Source: G963668605 sp963793625 (GTDB lineage: Bacteria > Acidobacteriota > Terriglobia > Bryobacterales > Bryobacteraceae). From it: a DNA stretch of 64,000 bases. The stretch spans positions 13,858 through 77,857 of the forward strand of contig CAWCAT010000038.1 in the NCBI GenBank assembly GCA_963793625.1, given 5' to 3'. Made by a program: the position numbers and the translations under genes. Under the pieces are notes generated by a model that was given only the letters and a program-made list of their open reading frames with translations, did not search any database and had not been told where the DNA came from. Shown one piece after another: positions 16,963-28,807 of the stretch (its first letter is position 1; each line of letters starts with the position of its first letter).

Positions 16963-19900
16963 ATGAGGTTAGCTGGAGTTGTATTTCTTTTGTGCGCAGG
17001 AAGTGTCCTCGCACAAACTAATCGTGGAGGTATCAGCGGAACGATTTTCGACGGATCGGGCGCGGTTGTGCCCAATGCATCCGTAATCGTCAAAAATCTT
17101 GGCACAAACCTGGAATCCCGCACAAAAACATCAGAAGCAGGGACGTATAGCGTACTTTCCCTGGACCCTGTGACCTACAGGGTCACGGTCTCGGTCGAGG
17201 GTTTCAAAAAGGAAGTTGTCGATCAGATCAAGGTCGACACCGCGACGATTGCGACGGTTAACGTCTCACTGGAGGCTGGCTCCGTATCCACTGAGGTCAC
17301 CGTGCAAGCGGAAGTGGCGCAGGTCAATACGGAATCCGGCACCACGAGCACCACCGTGAATGAGCGTCAGATTCAGGACATTCCGTTGGTCAATCGCAGC
17401 GTGCTGGATCTTGCGATGACGCAACCCAACGTCATGGGTGCAGCCGGCAGCGAAGACCCTGGACTGACGGCGGGCTCCGCGGTTCCCGGCTTCAACCTGA
17501 GCGTCAACGGCGGACGTCCGGGCAGCACATTGATGATGGCCGACGGCGCGAACAACACCGGCGTCAGCCTGGGGCGGACAATGGTCAGCTTCTCACCTGA
17601 GACAGTGCAGGAATTTACAGTCCAGACCACAGCCTATTCGGCCGAATACAGCCAGTCGGGCGGCGGCATTATTAACACCACCACCAAGTCAGGCACCAAT
17701 CAGTACAGCGGAACCGCTCTGTGGTTTGTCCGTAACCCAGCCTTCGCTGCAGCGCCATGGTCAAACGCCAGCGCCAACCGCCCCCAGCCGACGCTCAAGT
17801 ACAATCAGTTCTCGCTCGCAGGCGGCGGTCCAGTCTATATACCCAAGGTGTACAACGGCAAGAACAAGACGTTCTTCTTCGGAGCCATCGAGCCGCGCTA
17901 CCGTCGCGATTCCCTGGCGCAGGATTCTGTACAACCTACCGAAGCCATGCGCAATGGCGATTACAGCAACATGATCAACACGGCGGCCGGCATTATCCCG
18001 GTCAACGTGGCGCAGAGATACAACCTTCCCTCGACCGGCGACGCCACCATCTATCAGGTCTTCAGCCTGGTCAACAATAATCAGTTCGTCGCAGAACCCC
18101 ACTCCGGCGGCCGGCCAGACCTACCTGCCTTTCCCCGGCAACATCATCCCGAAGAGCTGGCTTGATTCCACGGCGCTCAAGGCGCTCAAATACATCACGC
18201 CAGCCGGCAACTGGTACTCCGGTTCGAACGGCAACCCGGCGAACTTGTTCAATCCGCGCCTGCTGCGGCAGGACGAGAAACGCTACACGATCAAGATCGA
18301 CCACACCGTGTCGGCGATGAACCGGCTGAGTTTCCGTTATACGGACACTCCGATCGTGAAGACGCAGTTTACGCCAAGCAGCCCTACCTCGAACGCGGGT
18401 GATTACAACTTCGCCAAGCAGTACATGCTTTCCGATACCCACACTTTCTCGCCGAACATCGTGAATGATCTGCGCGTCAACGTCACTACCGGTAATTTCA
18501 GCGCGACCAAGGCCCCGCAGTGGGAACCGTTCACAGGCGAGAATCTGAACACGGAACTCGGGCTTCCGAACATCACCCCCGGCGGCGCACCGATGCTGCC
18601 GTTCATCGGCTCCGGCGGCTCGACTGAGGGTGTAAACCATGAGTACCGCTACACGCTGAATGACATTCTCTATATCAACCGCGGAAAAATGAGCTTCAAG
18701 TTCGGCGGCGAAGTTTCAAAGGCGTTTCAGAATGTGAAGCCGCTCTATGGCGCGTCCGGCGGCAACTACGAATTCCGCAATTACAACACAGATTCCAATG
18801 GCGCAAGCAATGGCACTGGAGGCAATTCGTTTGCCGACTTCATGATCGGTGTCCCGTTCCGCGTTACCCTGCGCAACACGCTGGTTCCTTATTACTATCG
18901 CTGGAACAGCTTCGCCGGGTTTGTTCAGAACGATTGGAAAGTGAAGCCGACACTCACATTAAACTTAGGTCTGCGCTATTCGCTGCAGATGCCCCGCACC
19001 GAAAAATACGATCATCAGGGTGTCTTCCTGCCGGAACTAGCCAAGACATTTCCACTCGACAAGCCGCTGACTCTCGCCAATGGCAAAGTGATTAGCTCTG
19101 TAGTCGTCCCGCCGTTCGGCTGGGTCGGACGCGGCGGCCGCACTCGGTCTCTTTACCCGGCTGATTACCGCCAGTTCGAACCTCGCTTCGGTTTTGCATG
19201 GAGCCCGCGATTTCTTGCCGATCACCGCGTAACATTGCGAGGGGGGTACGGACTTTCGCACGCTCCGGTGACGGGCGCAGCTCGTTTGCCCAACCCCGAT
19301 TTCGGCGCAGTCAGCACGGCCTACGGCCCGACAACGGGACAAGTGAATCCGGCCTACATCATGCGCCTCGGATCGAACCCGCCCAAGATCATCAACCAGA
19401 CTGTTGACCAATTGCTCGGCATTCAAGGCGATGGTATAGACTACTCCGGCAGCCTGAACTATCAAGGAATCGCGTACGCCATTTCTCAGAATGTGAAGAC
19501 CCCGTATTCGCAGAGCTGGAACATGACTGTTGCCTGGCAGGCTAATCGCACGACCACGTTGGAAATTGCCTACGTCGGAAACAAAGGAACGCACCTGTTC
19601 ATGCCGCGCCAGAACATCAACGGCAAAGACCTCGACTACCTGGAATACCTCAACGCGAATAATGTGAGCACCACAACCAACATTGCCGACCCGCTGGGCC
19701 GTAAGAGCTCGACCGGCGCGGTGTTGCAGGTGGCAAATTCCACGCTGGCCAGTCCCTATCTGGGCTTCAATAGTTTGAATATGTTCTATGACGCATCGGC
19801 CAACAGCATCCGCCATGCCGGATATGTCAGTGTTATCCACCGCGTCAGCCGCGGCCTCACGTTTACATCGAACTTCACGATGGGCAAATCCCTCGACGAT

Positions 19901-20869
19901 TCGTCCGATTCAGGTGTGGACAAAAACGTCCTGGGAACTGGCCGTGTGGACGGTCAGGCCGCTTTCGGATCGGCGCGCACACTCGATCGCTCGGTTTCGA
20001 TTTTTGACCAGAAGTACGTTTGGAACTCAACCTTCATTTATGATCTGCCGTTTGGCCGCGGGCGCAGGCTTTTGAATCACGCCTGGAAGCCGCTTGAAAT
20101 GCTTGCCAACAATTGGACCGCGTCGGGTGTTTTCCGCGCAATGAGCGGCACGCCACAAGTAGTCACGCTCTCTGATTCAAACCAACTCGGCGATGTTGCC
20201 CTAACGCATACCGCGCGCCCGAATATCGTTCCCGGAGTGCCAGTCATCAATCCGCTATATGATTCGGGGTGCGTTGGCGCAACCTGTCAGCCTTACACAA
20301 ACCCGTCCGCATTCACGCGGCCACCGCTGGGTGAATATGGGAACTCGCCGCGTACGCTCGACGGCCTTCGCGGACCGTGGCAGCAGTACTTCGATGCGTC
20401 GCTGCAGAAGACTTTCAAGTTCGGTGAGAGCGGAAAGCGCCGTCTGCAATTCCGTGTGGACGCTCTGAATGCCTTCAACCACTTCATCAGGAAGGTGTAT
20501 CCGAATGCGGGCAGCGGAACGGACGTATATTCCGCACCGTCGCAGGCCAACGTATCCACGGCGGAGTACAACGCATGGGCAATCGCCAATGGAAAGCCCC
20601 AGCAGAATACGCCTGAGGGTGCAGCCTTGCTGGCTCAGTCAGTCGCGGCCGTGAACGGAGCGCGAAATTCCAAGAACGCATTGCCTGTAGATTTCTTCAG
20701 CGTCGCACCGCCTGAGAATTTCTTCGGCAAGACCGCGAATTCGTTCGATATCACGACGCTGCAGGGCTTCAGGAACTACCGCTTGCGGCAGTCTCTGCTG
20801 ACCACGTCGCTTTACATTCCGAACGGGCAGGCTCGTTACATCCAGTTCGGTTTGAAGTTCTTTTTCTAG
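16963..20869 (+). CDS. Oar-like TonB-dependent receptor of the pectin locus, frameshifted near 18098
   Basis: ATG 16963 has AGGGAG upstream and begins a signal peptide (MRLAGVVFLLCAGSVLA). A carboxypeptidase-regulatory domain follows (RGGISGTIFDGSGAVVPNAS), then plug signatures (VNERQIQDIPLVNRSVLDLA, VNGGRPGSTLMMADGANN) and a barrel ending IQFGLKFFF. After NNNQFVAEP the frame changes at a C4 run (18097-18100). The next frame continues TPAAGQTYLPFPGNIIPKSW and runs to 20869. The 3907-base span is one base over 1302 codons, consistent with one extra C. It is adjacent to oligogalacturonate lyase with no gap, so it probably imports pectin fragments. Confidence 0.85.
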
Positions 20870-22097
20870 ATGCAACACCTTTCTGCACACCTGATGATTT
20901 GCGCCGCGGCCCTCAGTATGGCCGCGGCGCAACAGCCACCCAAGACCTGGATTGATCCCGATACCGGCCACCGCGTTGTTCGTCTGACTGACGAACCCGG
21001 CAGCGCCAGCCTATACTTCAATCAAAACGGATATACGGCCGACGGCAAGAAAATGGTCTTCACCACGCCTGCCGGAATCTCTGTACTTGATCTCAAGACC
21101 TATGCCACCAAAGCCGTGGTCGCGGGTCCAGTTCGCGTGATCGTCACGGGCCGCAAGACGCAGAACGTTTATTACATCAAGGACGGAGTCGTCTGCTCGA
21201 CTGACGTTGATACCGGCGTGATGCGTGAGATCGCAAAGCTGCCGCCACGCGGTTCCATCTCCACAGTCAACGCGGATGAGACGCTACTCGGTGGAACGTA
21301 TATAGAAAGCACCGGAACCGATTACAATCCCAATCGGCCTCAACAGCCGCAAACACTCGACCAGCCCCGCAACAAAGGGCAGATGATGGAGGACCGACTG
21401 GCAGCCCGTCTGCCGATGGCGCTCTTCACTGTGAATGTGAAGTCGGGTGAACTCAAGGTGATTCACCGCGCCACGGACTGGCTCAATCATCTGGAATTCT
21501 CGCCGACAGATCCCAGCGCTTATGATGCTCTGTCACGAAGGTCCGTGGCACAAAGTCGATCGCCTCTGGACGATTCGGAGTGATGGCACCCAACTTACGA
21601 AGATTCACACTCGCACCATGGCGATGGAAATTTGGGGACATGAATTCTGGAGTGCCGATGGCAAGACAATCTGGTATGACCTGCAGACTCCGCGTGGTGA
21701 AGTTTTCTGGCTCGCGGGCTACAACGTCGAAACCCATGAGCGAACCTGGTATCACCTGCAGCGCGACGAGTGGTCCATCCATTTCAATGTGACGAACGAT
21801 GGCAAGCTGTTCTGCGGCGATGGCGGTGACCAAGGACAAGTGGCTCGCGCGAAGGATGGCAAGTGGATTTATCTCTTCCGACCAGAAGCGCTTTCAAATC
21901 GCGGTATCGTTGACAAGAACTTCGTCAACCCCGGAGTTCTGCGTGCGGAACGCCTCGTCAACATGTCAAAGCACCAGTACCGCCTGGAACCCAACGTCAG
22001 CTTCACACCAGATCAGAAGTGGGTTATATTTCGATCTAATATGTTCGGCGCCACATACACCTTCGCAGTAGAAGTCGCCAAAGCCTCCGCTCCATGA
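20870..22097 (+). CDS. ogl: Oligogalacturonate lyase (PL22), frameshifted near 21516
   Basis: The ATG abuts the receptor stop. After a short signal-like start (MQHLSAHLMICAAALSMAAA) the protein follows the seven-bladed PL22 propeller: KTWIDPDTGHRVVRLTDEPGS, LYFNQNGYTADGKKMVF, RATDWLNHLEFSPTDP. The frame then shifts, and the other frame gives LMLCHEGPWHKVDRLWTIR, MEIWGHEFWSADGKTIWYDLQ and NVSFTPDQKWVIFRSNMFG, which carry the His-rich metal/catalytic positions. One extra G near 21516 explains the break; 1228 bases is one over 409 codons. The enzyme cleaves unsaturated and saturated digalacturonate to 5-keto-4-deoxyuronate. The signal peptide suggests a periplasmic rather than the usual cytoplasmic site. 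Confidence 0.85.
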
Positions 22098-24137
22098 ACC
22101 CAAAATTTCTACTTATCTGCTTAGCTCTGATAGCCACAGCCTGCGCCGCCCAGGACACGAAGCTTGTCGGTCCGCGCATGACCGACGATAATTTGTTTAC
22201 CGAGTTGGACCTCGCAAGGCCAGGACTCGAAGCCGTCGCGGCCGCGATTGCCAAGGGCGACCAGAAGGCCGCCAAACATGCGCTCGCTGAGTATTACCGC
22301 CATCGCAGCAAGCCGCTCTATTACATTGCTCTTGGCGAAAAGACGAACCCTAAACCCGCTCATCCCGATGTCGAGCGAGCAGAGCGCGCCATAAAACATC
22401 AGTTCGAGAGCATCGGCTATCCGCATACTTTCGGGCCCGTGATCGACTGGCACTTCGACAAGACTGCGGAGCCCGGCAGCAAGTACTCACCTAATAATGA
22501 GTGGACGTGGCAACTCAATCGACATCCCGAATGGCGCGCATTGGCCCGCGCGTATAGCGACACGTCCGACGAGAAATTCGCGCGTGAATTCGTGGCGCAA
22601 ATGACTGCCTGGGCGCGTGATTGCCCGATGCCCGAAAATGCCGGGAACGTTCCGCGCTCTGCGTGGCGCACCATTGAAACAGGAATCCGCGCATCTGCAA
22701 TCTGGCCTGAGCTCTGGTATCGATTCGTGCCTTCGCCTTCAATGAGCGACGACGCCCTCATCACATTCCTTAAGGCCTACATCGATCATGCCCATCATCT
22801 GATGTCCTGGCACACGACAGGAAACTGGCTGGCAATGGAAGGCAACGGTCTATATCACGTGGGCGCGCTCTTCCCAGAATTCAAGGCGGCCGCGGCATGG
22901 CGTAGCACAGCGGAGAAATGGATCTACGCCGAGTTGAACAATCAGGTTTACCCGGACGGCGTACAAATCGAATTGGCGAGCGGCTATCACCATGTCAGCC
23001 TCGGCAATTTCCTGGATGTATACAAAATCGCCAGGCTGAACAGTATTCCGCTGCCTGCGGACTTTCTCAAACGCCTGGAAAAGATGTACGACTTTGATGT
23101 GTTCGGCGCGATGCCGGACAGGCGTCTGCCGGGCGTTCAGGACGGAGGGTATTACGACGTGCGCAAAGCTTTGCGCGAAGCCGCCGACCTCTTCCCTGCC
23201 CGCAAGGATTTTCTCTGGTACGGCACCGACGGCAAGTCCGGACAAGCTCCCTCTGAAAAGAGCCACGCGTTTCCGTATGCCGGATATTTTGTGATGCGCT
23301 CTGGTTGGGAACCCGACGCGCGCTGGTTGTTGTTCGATGGCGGCCCGTTCGGCTACGGCCATCAACACGAAGACAAACTCCAGATCATCGTCGCAGCTTA
23401 CGGCAAAACGTTTCTGATGGATCCCGGCATCTACACGTATGAGCGTTCCAAGTGGCGCTCATATTTCATCGATTCGCCGAGCCACAACGTGGTCCTGGTC
23501 GATGGTCAACCGCAGCGCCGTCGCGGTCAACCACGCGATAGCTATGTGGTGAAAGAACCGTTGCCGCACGTCTGGTCGAGCGGGCCGGGGTCGGACTACG
23601 TCGAAGCAACCTTCGATGAAAACTTCGGCGGAGAGGTCAAGCGCGGCGTCTCGCACACTCGCGCGATTCTGTTCATCAAACCGGATTTCTGGGTAGTGCT
23701 CGATACACTCTCAGCCAAGGACGGCAAGGAGCACACCTACGACGCGCTGTTCCACTTCGATTCGAAAGTGAAGAGCGACGGTTTGCGCTTAGTCACGCAG
23801 AATCCCGATGAGCCAAACATGACTTTGGCCGTCCGGTCCGGATGCCCGTATGAGTCTGAAGATTGTCGAAGGCCAGGAGGATCCGGTGCAGGGTTGGCTC
23901 ACGAAGAGCATCAGCAGTGTGCGGCCCGCGCCGGTCGGCATCTACACAGCGCGCGCAAAAACGATGCAGATGTTGTATGTGCTCGCGCCTGCGCCTAAGG
24001 GCGCAGCTGATCCGCTGAAATCTGTGGAAACGCTAGACAATGATCCCGCTGCCGCGCGGATCACATTCACGAATGGACGCGTCTTCGAAGTGCGCTTCCA
24101 AAACGGCAAACCGGCGCAGTGGAAGCGCACGCATTAA
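22094..24137 (+). CDS. Heparinase II/III-like polysaccharide lyase, frameshifted near 23840
   Basis: It starts by ATGA overlap with ogl. A signal peptide (MNPKFLLICLALIATACAA) is followed by an alpha/alpha toroid (NEWTWQLNRHPEWRALARAY, ETGIRASAIWPELWYRF, WLAMEGNGLYHVGALFPEF, LASGYHHVSLGNFLDVY). The beta-sandwich Hepar_II_III part follows (LFDGGPFGYGHQHEDKLQI, FLMDPGIYTY, DSPSHNVVLVDG). Tyr/His positions in the toroid and HQHEDK are the expected catalytic and metal sites. At 23840 an extra G shifts the frame. The end is read in the other frame (ARMSLKIVEGQEDPVQGW, then VRFQNGKPAQWKRTH). The span is one base over 681 codons. Its place after ogl suggests action on a uronate-containing plant polymer. 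Confidence 0.82.
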
Positions 24138-25721
24138 TCACGCGAGAATCGCTTTGACCACCTCGGCCTTCTCGACGCCGGTTAGTTTCATGTCGAGGCC
24201 TTGATACTTGTACGTGAAGCGCGCGTGATCGATGCCGAACAGGTGCAGGATCGTCGCCTGGAAGTCGCGCACATGCACCGGGTCTTGCGTGATGTTGTAG
24301 CTGAAATCGTCAGTCTCGCCGTGCACGACGCCGCCTTTAATGCCGCCGCCCGCCATCCACAAACTGAAGCAACGTGGATGGTGATCGCGACCGTAGTTCG
24401 TTTTGGTGAGAGTGCCCTGAGAGTAGATCGTACGACCAAATTCACCGGCCACGATCACGAGCGTGTCATCAAGCATGCCGCGCTGCTTCAGATCTTGTAC
24501 CAGCGCGTAGCAAGGCTGGTCGATCTCTTTGCACTGGCTGGGCAGCACCTCCGGCAGGTTGCCGTGGACATCCCAACCGCGGTGATAGACCTGCACGAAG
24601 CGCACGCCGCGTTCCGCCAGGCGACGCGCCATCAGGCACGATTGCGCAAACGATCCGGGCTTGCGCGCATCCGCACCGTACATCTCCCAGGTGCTCGCAG
24701 ATTCCTTGCTGACGTCGGTAAGTTCAGGCACGGACGCCTGCATACGGAACGCCATCTCATACTGCGCGATGCGCGTCTTTGTTTCCGGATCGCCCAGCTT
24801 CTGGAACGTGAGCTGGTTCATCTCGCCCAAAGCATCGAGCATGCGCCGCCGCACCTGCGCAGGCACGCCGTCCGGATTGTTGATGAACAACACCGGATCG
24901 CCCGAACTGCGCAGGCCGACGCCGGAGTATTGTCCTGACAAAAATCCCGCGCTCCACAGCCGCGCCGAGATCGCCTGCACGTTGGCTTTCGGATGATAGT
25001 GCTTGGCCTGCAACACGACGAACGTAGGTAGATCCTGATTCATGCTGCCCAAGCCGTAATGCATCCAGGACCCGATGCAAGGCCGACCGGCGCTCATGAA
25101 ACCGGTTTGGAAGAATGTGATCGCAGGCTCATGGTTGATGGCATCCGTGTGCATGCTGCGAATGATCGCGATATCGTCCGCCATCTTCGCGGTGTACGGC
25201 AGCAGTTCGGAAATCCATGCGCCGCCTTTGCCATGCTGCGCAAATTTGAAAATCGATGGAGCGATCGGAAAGCGCGTCTGCCCGCTCGTCATCGTGGTGA
25301 GCCGCTGGCCTTTGCGAATCGACTCGGGAAGATCCTTGTCGAACCAGTCGTTCATCTTCGGCTTGTAGTCGTAGGTCTCGATCTGCGGCGGCGCGCCCAC
25401 CAGATGAAGATAAATGCAGCGCTTGGCCTTGGGCGCGAAATGCGGCAATCCCGGAAGCGCTCCGAACGATTTCGCTGATGCCGGTTTCGCATTGAGTTCT
25501 TTGCCGCCCAAAAGCGCAGCCAACGCCAATCCGCCAATGCCCTGCGCGCCACGTGCGAAAAATCTACGCCGAGATTCTTCCTTTCCGAATTCGCGCGCGA
25601 GATGATCGATAGGATGTTGGCCTGGGGCGAATTGTTGGTGCGACGCTCGATCCAGGTCCTGCGCGGCTTGTGAGAAATGTCCTTCGTCATCCGGCAGAAG
25701 AATTCTTCGTGAGTCGCTCAT
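24138..25721 (-). CDS. DUF1501 family protein (exported sulfatase-like fold)
   Basis: 527 residues. About 50 residues at the N-terminus lead to a Tat-like motif (ESRRRFFARGAQGIGGLALAALLGG), then the DUF1501 body: CIYLHLVGAPPQIETYDYKP, GQRLTTMTSG, FAQHGKGGAWISELLP, SMHTDAINHEPAITFFQTG, VYHRGWDVHGNLP, VIVAGEFGRT, NYGRDHHPRCFSLWMAGGGIKGG. The family is related to the alkaline-phosphatase/sulfatase superfamily; its reaction is unknown. It overlaps the PSCyt gene upstream by ATGA (25718-25721), the standard pairing, and is probably exported with it. It is a paralogue of 28808-30225 but without frameshifts. Confidence 0.9.
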   Translation of the reverse strand: MSDSRRILLPDDEGHFSQAAQDLDRASHQQFAPGQHPIDHLAREFGKEESRRRFFARGAQGIGGLALAALLGGKELNAKPASAKSFGALPGLPHFAPKAKRCIYLHLVGAPPQIETYDYKPKMNDWFDKDLPESIRKGQRLTTMTSGQTRFPIAPSIFKFAQHGKGGAWISELLPYTAKMADDIAIIRSMHTDAINHEPAITFFQTGFMSAGRPCIGSWMHYGLGSMNQDLPTFVVLQAKHYHPKANVQAISARLWSAGFLSGQYSGVGLRSSGDPVLFINNPDGVPAQVRRRMLDALGEMNQLTFQKLGDPETKTRIAQYEMAFRMQASVPELTDVSKESASTWEMYGADARKPGSFAQSCLMARRLAERGVRFVQVYHRGWDVHGNLPEVLPSQCKEIDQPCYALVQDLKQRGMLDDTLVIVAGEFGRTIYSQGTLTKTNYGRDHHPRCFSLWMAGGGIKGGVVHGETDDFSYNITQDPVHVRDFQATILHLFGIDHARFTYKYQGLDMKLTGVEKAEVVKAILA

Positions 25722-28700
25722 TTATTCAGTACCTCATCCAGATTCAACAGTTGGTTCGTCAGCATCGTAAAGGCCGCGTATTCCGCAGCGGACAAACCAG
25801 GGTCAGCCTTCCGTTCGCCCAACGCCAGCAACTTGTTGGCATCGTCGACATGAGCCTTGTAATAGGTTTGGAAATCATCGAAAACCTTGCGCGCAATACG
25901 GCGTTCCTGCACGCTGAGCGTGCGCGCCAACACGCGCGTGGACAGGAAATCCAGACGCGCATCGAACTCCGCAACGGACTGAAGCGCATTGCTCGCAAGC
26001 ACTCGCGCGGTCTCGACGAACTGTACGTCGTTCATCGTCACCAAAGCCTGCAACGGAGTATTCGTGCGCTCGCGGCGTACTACGCACGATTCGCGAGATG
26101 GCCCGTTGAAGATGTCCATGGAAGCAGGCGGAGCCGCGCGCTTCCAGAAGGTATAAACCGAGCGGCGATACAAGCCATCGCCAGTATCGGCCTTATAGAA
26201 GCGCGTGTTCGAGCCCAGCATGGCGACAGCGTCCCACACGCCATCCGGTTGATAAGGCTTCGCGCTCGGGCCGCCAATCTGCGGCGCCAGCAGTCCACTT
26301 GCGGCCAGCGCGTAATCACGAACGACTTCAGCGTCCATGCGGAAGCGCGGCCCTCGACTCATCAAACGATTCTCTGGATCTTTCGCAAGCTTCTCCGGAG
26401 TGAGTAGCGCGGCTTGGCGATACGTCGCCGACATCAGGACCTGCTTGTAAAAACGTTTCACGTCCCAGTTATGTGCACGGAAATCAACGGCGAGCCAATC
26501 GAGTAATTCAGGATGCGTGGGCGGTTCGCCCTGGCTACCAAAATCGTCCGCGGTCTTCACAATGCCGTTTCCGAAAATTTCCTGCCACATGCGATTCACG
26601 GTTACGCGCGCAGTCAGCGGATGCTCGGCGCTGAACAACCACTTCGCAAAGCCCAGCCGGTTTTTCGGCAGGTCAGAAGTCATGGGCGGCAGCACCGAAG
26701 GAGTGTTCGCCTCGACGAGGTCACGCTTCTGATCGTAAGCGCCGCGATGGAGCAGGTGCGCAATCGGTTTCGAATCGACCAGTTCCTGCATCACGTGCGT
26801 CACTGCGCCACGGCGCGCGATCGCAGCCGCTTCCTGACTAAGCGTGTCCTGCTCGGCGGCAAGACCACGGTACTTATCGTCGTGCCGTGCCAGGTAATAG
26901 CTGAGCAGTGCTTTCTTGTCGGCCGCATCGAGATCACCGGACGCTTTCATTAACGCCGGCTCGATCTTCGGCCACTCGTTCAACAGCGCAGCCTCGCTCA
27001 TATTCAATGTGCGGTTGAAGATGCGGAGATCACGAACAACACCCTCGCCCGGCGTCTTGCCAAGCGTCAACGGATCGTCAACGCTGATCGAACCCGGCAG
27101 TTCAGGACTTACATTGCCGCGCGCCTGCGTAGCCACTGCACGACCGTTTACGTATAGGCTCAATCCCGCCTGATTGCGTGACCCATCGTAAGAGACCGTC
27201 ACCTGATACGAGTTGCCTGGCTCCAATTGCTCATGCATTGCCGCGCGAACTTCGATCGCTTTTCCGTTGTCGCCGATCAGTCGCAGACCCACCGCTTGCG
27301 CAGTCGTATCCAGCACCCATCCGCGATTTTTGTCCTTAGCATTCTGGTGCGCGGCAATCACGTGATTCTTTCCCGTCTTGGGAAACAGGAATTCGACGTT
27401 GATGGAAAATGGCTTGCCCGCATCGAGTTTGGGAGCATCTTTCACGGGACTGGTCGCGTTCTTCGCGAGTTGAAACAACTCATCGGCTTTTTCGAAAGGA
27501 TGCACCGCGGTTATCTTTACGCGCTCCCGTAGCCAACGTTGAAAGGGATCCGCCGCAGCTTCGCGCGCACTCACCATCTCTTTCCCGATCGCGCGGAGCC
27601 GCGCATTGGTCTTCTCCAACTTCGCGCGATCCTCCTGCCGCGGGACGACCAGGACCGGCATCGGATCAGCAATATTCCCGTCCATCACCTTCTGGCTGGT
27701 GTTGCGGAAGAACGCACCCAGCGCGTAGAAGTCCTTTTGCAGGATTGGATCGAATTTGTGATCGTGGCAAGTCGCGCAGCCCACTGTCAGGCCGAGCCAC
27801 ACAGCACCCGTGGTGTCGGCACGATCCTTGGCATAGATCTCTTTGTACTCGTCTTCGATAATGCCGGCTTCATTCGTAGTCACGTTGCAACGTTGAAAAC
27901 CTGTAGCGATGCGTTGATCGAGCGTCGGGTTCGGCAACAAATCGCCGGCGAGTTGCTCGATCGTAAATTGATCGAACGGCGTGTTCTTGTTGAACGCCTG
28001 GATCACCCAATCGCGATAGGGCCACATCTCGCGGTAGTTGTCAAAATGCAGTCCGTGTGTGTCGCCATAGCGCGCCGCGTCCAACCAGTAGCGTCCGCGA
28101 TGCTCGCCATAATGCGGCGAAGCCAAATACCGATCGAGCATGCGCTCATATGCGCCGGGAGCGGTGTCCTTAAGAAAGATTTCAATTTCAGAGGGCTTAG
28201 GCGGAAGACCGGTCACGTCGAGCGCCACGCGTCGAATCAGCACGCGACGATTCGCAACCGGTGCGGGCGTTAGGTTCTTCTCTTCGAGCTTCGCAAGAAT
28301 AAATCGGTCGATCGGATTCTGTACCCACGCGGCATTGCGAACAGGGCCAGCCGAGCGTGAAATCGGCGCCTTGAAGGCCCAGTGCTCCTGCCAGTTCGCG
28401 CCCTGATCGATCCAGCGTTTCAGCAGAGCGATTTGCTGAGCGGTCAAGGTCTTGTGCGAATATTCGGGCGGCATCCGTTTGCCCGCAATCTTTTCGCTGA
28501 TGCGTTTGTAAAGCAGGCTCTCTTCAGATTTTCCGGGAACCACTGCAGCGCCGCGCTTGCGCACTTCCAGCACCGTCTCTTTGCGATCCAGGCGCAGGCC
28601 CGCCATGCGCGTCGTCGGGTCCGGCCCATGGCACGCGAAGCAGTTATCGGAAATGATCGGACGAATCTCGCGCGCGAAATCCACCGGCTTCGTTTGTGCC

Positions 28701-28789
28701 GAAGCGAACGGGGCGCAGCACAGCCACAACGTCAGTTTTAGTAAGCCAGTACGCACACAGCCCTCTCTTATGTTTGCAACGATTATCAA
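25718..28789 (-). CDS. PSCyt1-PSCyt2(DUF1549)-LamG-PSD1(DUF1553) multidomain cytochrome-like protein
   Basis: 1023 residues with an N-terminal signal peptide (LLKLTLWLCCAPFASA). Planctomycete cytochrome C domain 1 carries a heme site (ISDNCFACHGPDPTTRMAGLR). DUF1549 follows (NPIDRFILAKLEEKNL, HYGEHRGRYWLDAARYGDTHG, FTIEQLAGDLLPNPT, and a second CxxCH in VGCATCHDHKFDPI). A LamG-like beta-sandwich comes next (about 480-600), then DUF1553 (HPLTARVTVNRMWQEIFGNGIV, REYALAASGLLAPQIGG-like, RRSVYTFWKRAAPPASMDIF, RTNTPLQALVTMND). It is probably periplasmic and works with the DUF1501 partner. A role in polysaccharide breakdown is proposed for such pairs but not proven. Intact frame. Confidence 0.9.
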   Translation of the reverse strand: MIIVANIREGCVRTGLLKLTLWLCCAPFASAQTKPVDFAREIRPIISDNCFACHGPDPTTRMAGLRLDRKETVLEVRKRGAAVVPGKSEESLLYKRISEKIAGKRMPPEYSHKTLTAQQIALLKRWIDQGANWQEHWAFKAPISRSAGPVRNAAWVQNPIDRFILAKLEEKNLTPAPVANRRVLIRRVALDVTGLPPKPSEIEIFLKDTAPGAYERMLDRYLASPHYGEHRGRYWLDAARYGDTHGLHFDNYREMWPYRDWVIQAFNKNTPFDQFTIEQLAGDLLPNPTLDQRIATGFQRCNVTTNEAGIIEDEYKEIYAKDRADTTGAVWLGLTVGCATCHDHKFDPILQKDFYALGAFFRNTSQKVMDGNIADPMPVLVVPRQEDRAKLEKTNARLRAIGKEMVSAREAAADPFQRWLRERVKITAVHPFEKADELFQLAKNATSPVKDAPKLDAGKPFSINVEFLFPKTGKNHVIAAHQNAKDKNRGWVLDTTAQAVGLRLIGDNGKAIEVRAAMHEQLEPGNSYQVTVSYDGSRNQAGLSLYVNGRAVATQARGNVSPELPGSISVDDPLTLGKTPGEGVVRDLRIFNRTLNMSEAALLNEWPKIEPALMKASGDLDAADKKALLSYYLARHDDKYRGLAAEQDTLSQEAAAIARRGAVTHVMQELVDSKPIAHLLHRGAYDQKRDLVEANTPSVLPPMTSDLPKNRLGFAKWLFSAEHPLTARVTVNRMWQEIFGNGIVKTADDFGSQGEPPTHPELLDWLAVDFRAHNWDVKRFYKQVLMSATYRQAALLTPEKLAKDPENRLMSRGPRFRMDAEVVRDYALAASGLLAPQIGGPSAKPYQPDGVWDAVAMLGSNTRFYKADTGDGLYRRSVYTFWKRAAPPASMDIFNGPSRESCVVRRERTNTPLQALVTMNDVQFVETARVLASNALQSVAEFDARLDFLSTRVLARTLSVQERRIARKVFDDFQTYYKAHVDDANKLLALGERKADPGLSAAEYAAFTMLTNQLLNLDEVLNK

Positions 28790-28807
28790 CCGGCCTACTT
28801 ACCGCGG

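Noticed and set aside
19037..19840. 267-codon minus-strand open frame
   Set aside because: It is antisense to the receptor barrel and codes a low-quality product without family features.
24201..28273. Several plus-strand frames of 240-250 codons
   Set aside because: All are antisense to the intact DUF1501 and PSCyt genes and share their codon periodicity in mirror form.
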